A DNA stretch of 64,000 nucleotides. Origin: Victivallis lenta. GTDB lineage: Bacteria > Verrucomicrobiota > Lentisphaeria > Victivallales > Victivallaceae. Location: contig NZ_VUNS01000013.1 of assembly GCF_009695545.1 (NCBI RefSeq), positions 84,739 to 148,738 on the forward strand, in the 5' to 3' direction. The notes below the pieces were generated by a model. It did no database searches, was not told the origin of the DNA, and was given only the letters and a program-made list of their open reading frames with translations. The translations under genes and the position numbers were made by a program. This document shows, piece after piece, positions 62,204-64,000 of this stretch; the stretch's first letter is position 1, and the number at the start of each line of letters is the position of its first letter.

Positions 62204-63514
62204 TTACCGGCGCTTCGGCGGCTTCGGCAGGAACGGGCTGCCGGCGTTTTCCGGCGCGTCCGCCGCCTCGGCGACGGCGACCTGCGTGGCACCGGTCACC
62301 ACTTCCATCCCCTCCCTGAGATCGCCGGAGACGATCTCCGTCGAAACCCCGTCGTTCAGCCCGACCGTGACCTTCAGCGGACGGATTCTGCCGTCTTCCA
62401 GCACCCAGAGGAAGCGTTCCTTGCTGCTGCGCTTCACGGAGGCGGCCTCCGCAGCCATCTCGCGGTATTCCGGAGCGACCAGGGAGTCCGCCGGCAGATA
62501 ACGCAGCGCCGCATTCGAAACGGCCAGCGCATTCTTGCGTTCCGCGAGGATGAATTTCACATTCGCGGTCAGGTACGGCAGCAGCCGCCCGCTCGAATTG
62601 TCGGTGCTGACTTCGACCACATAGGTGACGACGTTCTGCGACATCGTCGCATTCAGGCGGATCCGGTGCACCTGCCCGGTGAACGATTCGTTCGGAAACG
62701 CGTCGACCGTAAAGACGACCGGCATGCCCGGCTTGATCTGGCCGATGTCGGCCTCATTGACGGAAACCCAGACCTGCATTCTCGTCAGGTCCTTCGCAAT
62801 CAGGAAGATGCTCGATGCGCTCATGCTCGAGACCACCGTCTGGCCGACGCTCACGCGGCGGTCGATGATCACCCCGTCGACCGGGGAGCTGATGATGCAG
62901 TAGTCGTAATTCTGCTTCGCCTTGTCATACGAAGCCTGCGCGCTCGCGAGCTCCGCCTCGGCCTGCGCCAGGTTCGCACGGCGGACTGAAATCGTCGCGA
63001 CCGCCGAATCGTACTCCGCCTTGTAACTGTCGTAATCGCTTTTCGACATCGCGTCTTTGGTCTGGAGCGTCTGGGCGCGCTCCCAGTTGCTTTTGGCGAG
63101 CAGCAGCTGCGCTTCGGCCAGATCGATGTTCGCCTTCGCCTGCTTGATGTTCGCCTCGGCCTGCAGCTTGCTGGCCTCCGCCGCACGCATTTCGGCTCCG
63201 TAGACGGCGTCGTCGATCCGCGCCAGGACCATACCCTGCCTGACCTGCGAGCCGTAATCGACGGACTTGCCGTTCGCGTCCTCGCCGAACACGGCGATTT
63301 TGCCGCTCACCTGCGCGCCGACATTGACCAGCTCCTCGGGCTCGACCGTACCGGTTGCGCTGATCGTGCTGGCGAGGTCCGCGCGTTCGGCCGTCTCGGT
63401 CTTGAAGACGGTGCGCGTCTTCTGCCCGAACCAGCGCTTATATCCCCAGTATCCCCCGCCGGCCAGCGCGGCCAGAATCACCAGAGTAACGAACAACCGT
63501 AAAAGCTTCTTCAT
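62204..63514 (-). CDS. MacA/HlyD-like periplasmic adaptor protein
   Basis: 436 residues. A single N-terminal anchor (LLRLFVTLVILAALAGGGYW) is followed by a lipoyl/barrel-sandwich half (SATGTVEPEELVNVGAQVSG), a long alpha-hairpin of alternating Ala-rich coiled-coil (about 95-190, with LAEAQLLLAKSNWERAQTLQ) and return sandwich SPVDGVIIDRRVSVGQTV. This is the membrane-fusion protein of a MacAB-type tripartite system. Start 63514 gives the signal anchor; in-frame upstream codons are unlikely. First gene of the operon. Confidence 0.88.
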   Translation of the reverse strand: MKKLLRLFVTLVILAALAGGGYWGYKRWFGQKTRTVFKTETAERADLASTISATGTVEPEELVNVGAQVSGKIAVFGEDANGKSVDYGSQVRQGMVLARIDDAVYGAEMRAAEASKLQAEANIKQAKANIDLAEAQLLLAKSNWERAQTLQTKDAMSKSDYDSYKAEYDSAVATISVRRANLAQAEAELASAQASYDKAKQNYDYCIISSPVDGVIIDRRVSVGQTVVSSMSASSIFLIAKDLTRMQVWVSVNEADIGQIKPGMPVVFTVDAFPNESFTGQVHRIRLNATMSQNVVTYVVEVSTDNSSGRLLPYLTANVKFILAERKNALAVSNAALRYLPADSLVAPEYREMAAEAASVKRSSKERFLWVLEDGRIRPLKVTVGLNDGVSTEIVSGDLREGMEVVTGATQVAVAEAADAPENAGSPFLPKPPKRR

Positions 63515-63672
63515 AGTCCATTCATCTCCCGTCGTTTCGTCTGTAAGGATCAAGTTTATTCGGATTTCTTGATTTTATATCCGTAAAAACGCAGCCGGAG
63601 GGTCGTTTATTGTGCGGGAACACTCGATTTTTGCCGAATTGATGCTAAATTATCAGAAAATAACGAGATGGG

Positions 63673-63891
63673 ATGAATATGGACGGCTCCGAAACCGGGC
63701 GGACAACGGCCGCGCTGCTCCGCCGCCATCCGGCATGGACGGCGGCCGCGGCGGCATTGTTCGCCGTGCTGCCCTTCCTGCCGTCGCTCGGCTACGGATT
63801 CCTGGTGGAGTGGGACGACGGCGGTTTCGTCACCCACAATCCGCACCTCGCGCTGTCGTGGGAGAATCTGCATCCTAAATCCGTGAAATAA
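63673..63891 (+). pseudogene. Interrupted membrane/TPR-type protein gene
   Basis: A 72-residue reading frame whose first 66 codons look genuine: a basic start, one hydrophobic helix (AWTAAAAALFAVLPFLPSLG) and FLVEWDDGGFVTHNPHLALS. In large PVC multi-helix TPR membrane proteins this N-terminus (a helix, then a WDD-x2-F/L-x3-NP motif, then the next helix) introduces a much longer protein. Here it stops after WENL at about 63870, where the composition turns AT-rich, and the frame ends HPKSVK. Interpreted as the 5' stub of a disrupted gene, though a true short gene cannot be excluded. Confidence 0.5.
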
Positions 63892-64000
63892 CAGGTAAAA
63901 TTAAAGTTAAAACAGAGGCAAACCTCTTGGGTTGCAGTATATTACATGAGAATACAACATAACGAATGGACTCAACCCGATAGGAGAAACGATGGCAACG
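63871..64000. mobile_element. AT-rich edge of a probable insertion element
   Basis: From about 63871 (CATCCTAAATCCGTGAAATA) the sequence is markedly AT-rich compared with the rest of the window and interrupts a coding frame. It includes GGCAAACCTC/GAGGTTTGCC-like matter and a gene start at its end. The termini and family cannot be determined because the other end is outside the window. Confidence 0.45.
63992..64000 (+). CDS. Start of a gene, possibly a transposase
   Basis: TAGGAG at 63981-63986 is followed six bases on by ATGGCAACG at the window edge. The strong ribosome binding site suggests a real gene whose product begins Met-Ala-Thr; identity inferred only from the AT-rich insertion context. 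Confidence 0.35.

Overview
The window is about 62 kb of GC-rich bacterial chromosome with a short AT-rich segment starting near its right edge. The best placement is the Verrucomicrobia/Lentisphaerae side of the PVC superphylum, most likely a Victivallis-like gut or anaerobic saccharolytic member. The evidence is: two short type II pseudopilins of the [17 protein letters not shown] type ending in a DG-rich motif; large secreted glycoside hydrolases next to them; a family of GntR regulators fused to LacI-type sugar-sensing domains; and a 51-residue basic protein (57645-57800) that resembles the conserved PVC small basic protein family. No rRNA, tRNA or CRISPR array was seen.

Layout. 1-613: two YbjQ-like genes. 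930-6467: a regulator, a pseudopilin with a doubled N-terminal signal, and a 1186-residue GH42-like glycosidase. 6488-9993 (minus): a ribose-type sugar ABC importer. 10203-12917 (minus): a WaaP-like kinase, a WaaG-like glycosyltransferase and a family 2 glycosyltransferase, an LPS-core set. 13036-14034: a metallophosphoesterase. 14143-20244: a second regulator/pseudopilin/glycosidase cassette, with a promoter matching the consensus and long inverted repeats between the divergent halves, plus an IclR gene. 20253-24927 (minus): amino-sugar catabolism (NagA, NagB, two Gfo/Idh/MocA oxidoreductases, GntR repressor) behind a promoter flanked by an inverted repeat. 25156-27179: LysR regulator translationally coupled to an M14 carboxypeptidase. 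27294-31543: a five-repeat PPC-like protein, a histidine-decarboxylase-like enzyme and a DUF2293-like protein. 31692-34071: a two-thioredoxin-domain protein and DsbD. 34250-39468: PepD, a polytopic membrane protein, CinA and glycerate kinase. 39475-44385: three TadE/TadG-like genes behind an acyl-CoA synthetase. 44597-46732: diaminopimelate dehydrogenase and a LysR regulator.

46861-51237 holds a double acetyltransferase, a small GNAT, an ArsR repressor and an 801-residue four-module sulfur-transfer protein. 51344-57800 holds a MATE transporter, a xylose pair (XylA-like isomerase and a xylulokinase of eukaryotic XYLB type) with a divergent AraC activator, an SrkA-like kinase and the small basic protein. 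58073-63514 holds uracil phosphoribosyltransferase, an exported 5'-nucleotidase and a MacAB-type efflux operon. At 63673 a membrane-protein gene begins but is cut off around 63870 by AT-rich DNA that looks like the end of an insertion element.

How it fits together: most of the window is polysaccharide foraging. Secreted glycosidases release sugars; the ABC importer, NagAB and XylAB take up and metabolise them; each block has its own local sugar-sensing regulator. The strongest candidates for a less-described system are the repeated regulator/pseudopilin/glycosidase cassette and the ArsR-controlled four-module persulfide protein.
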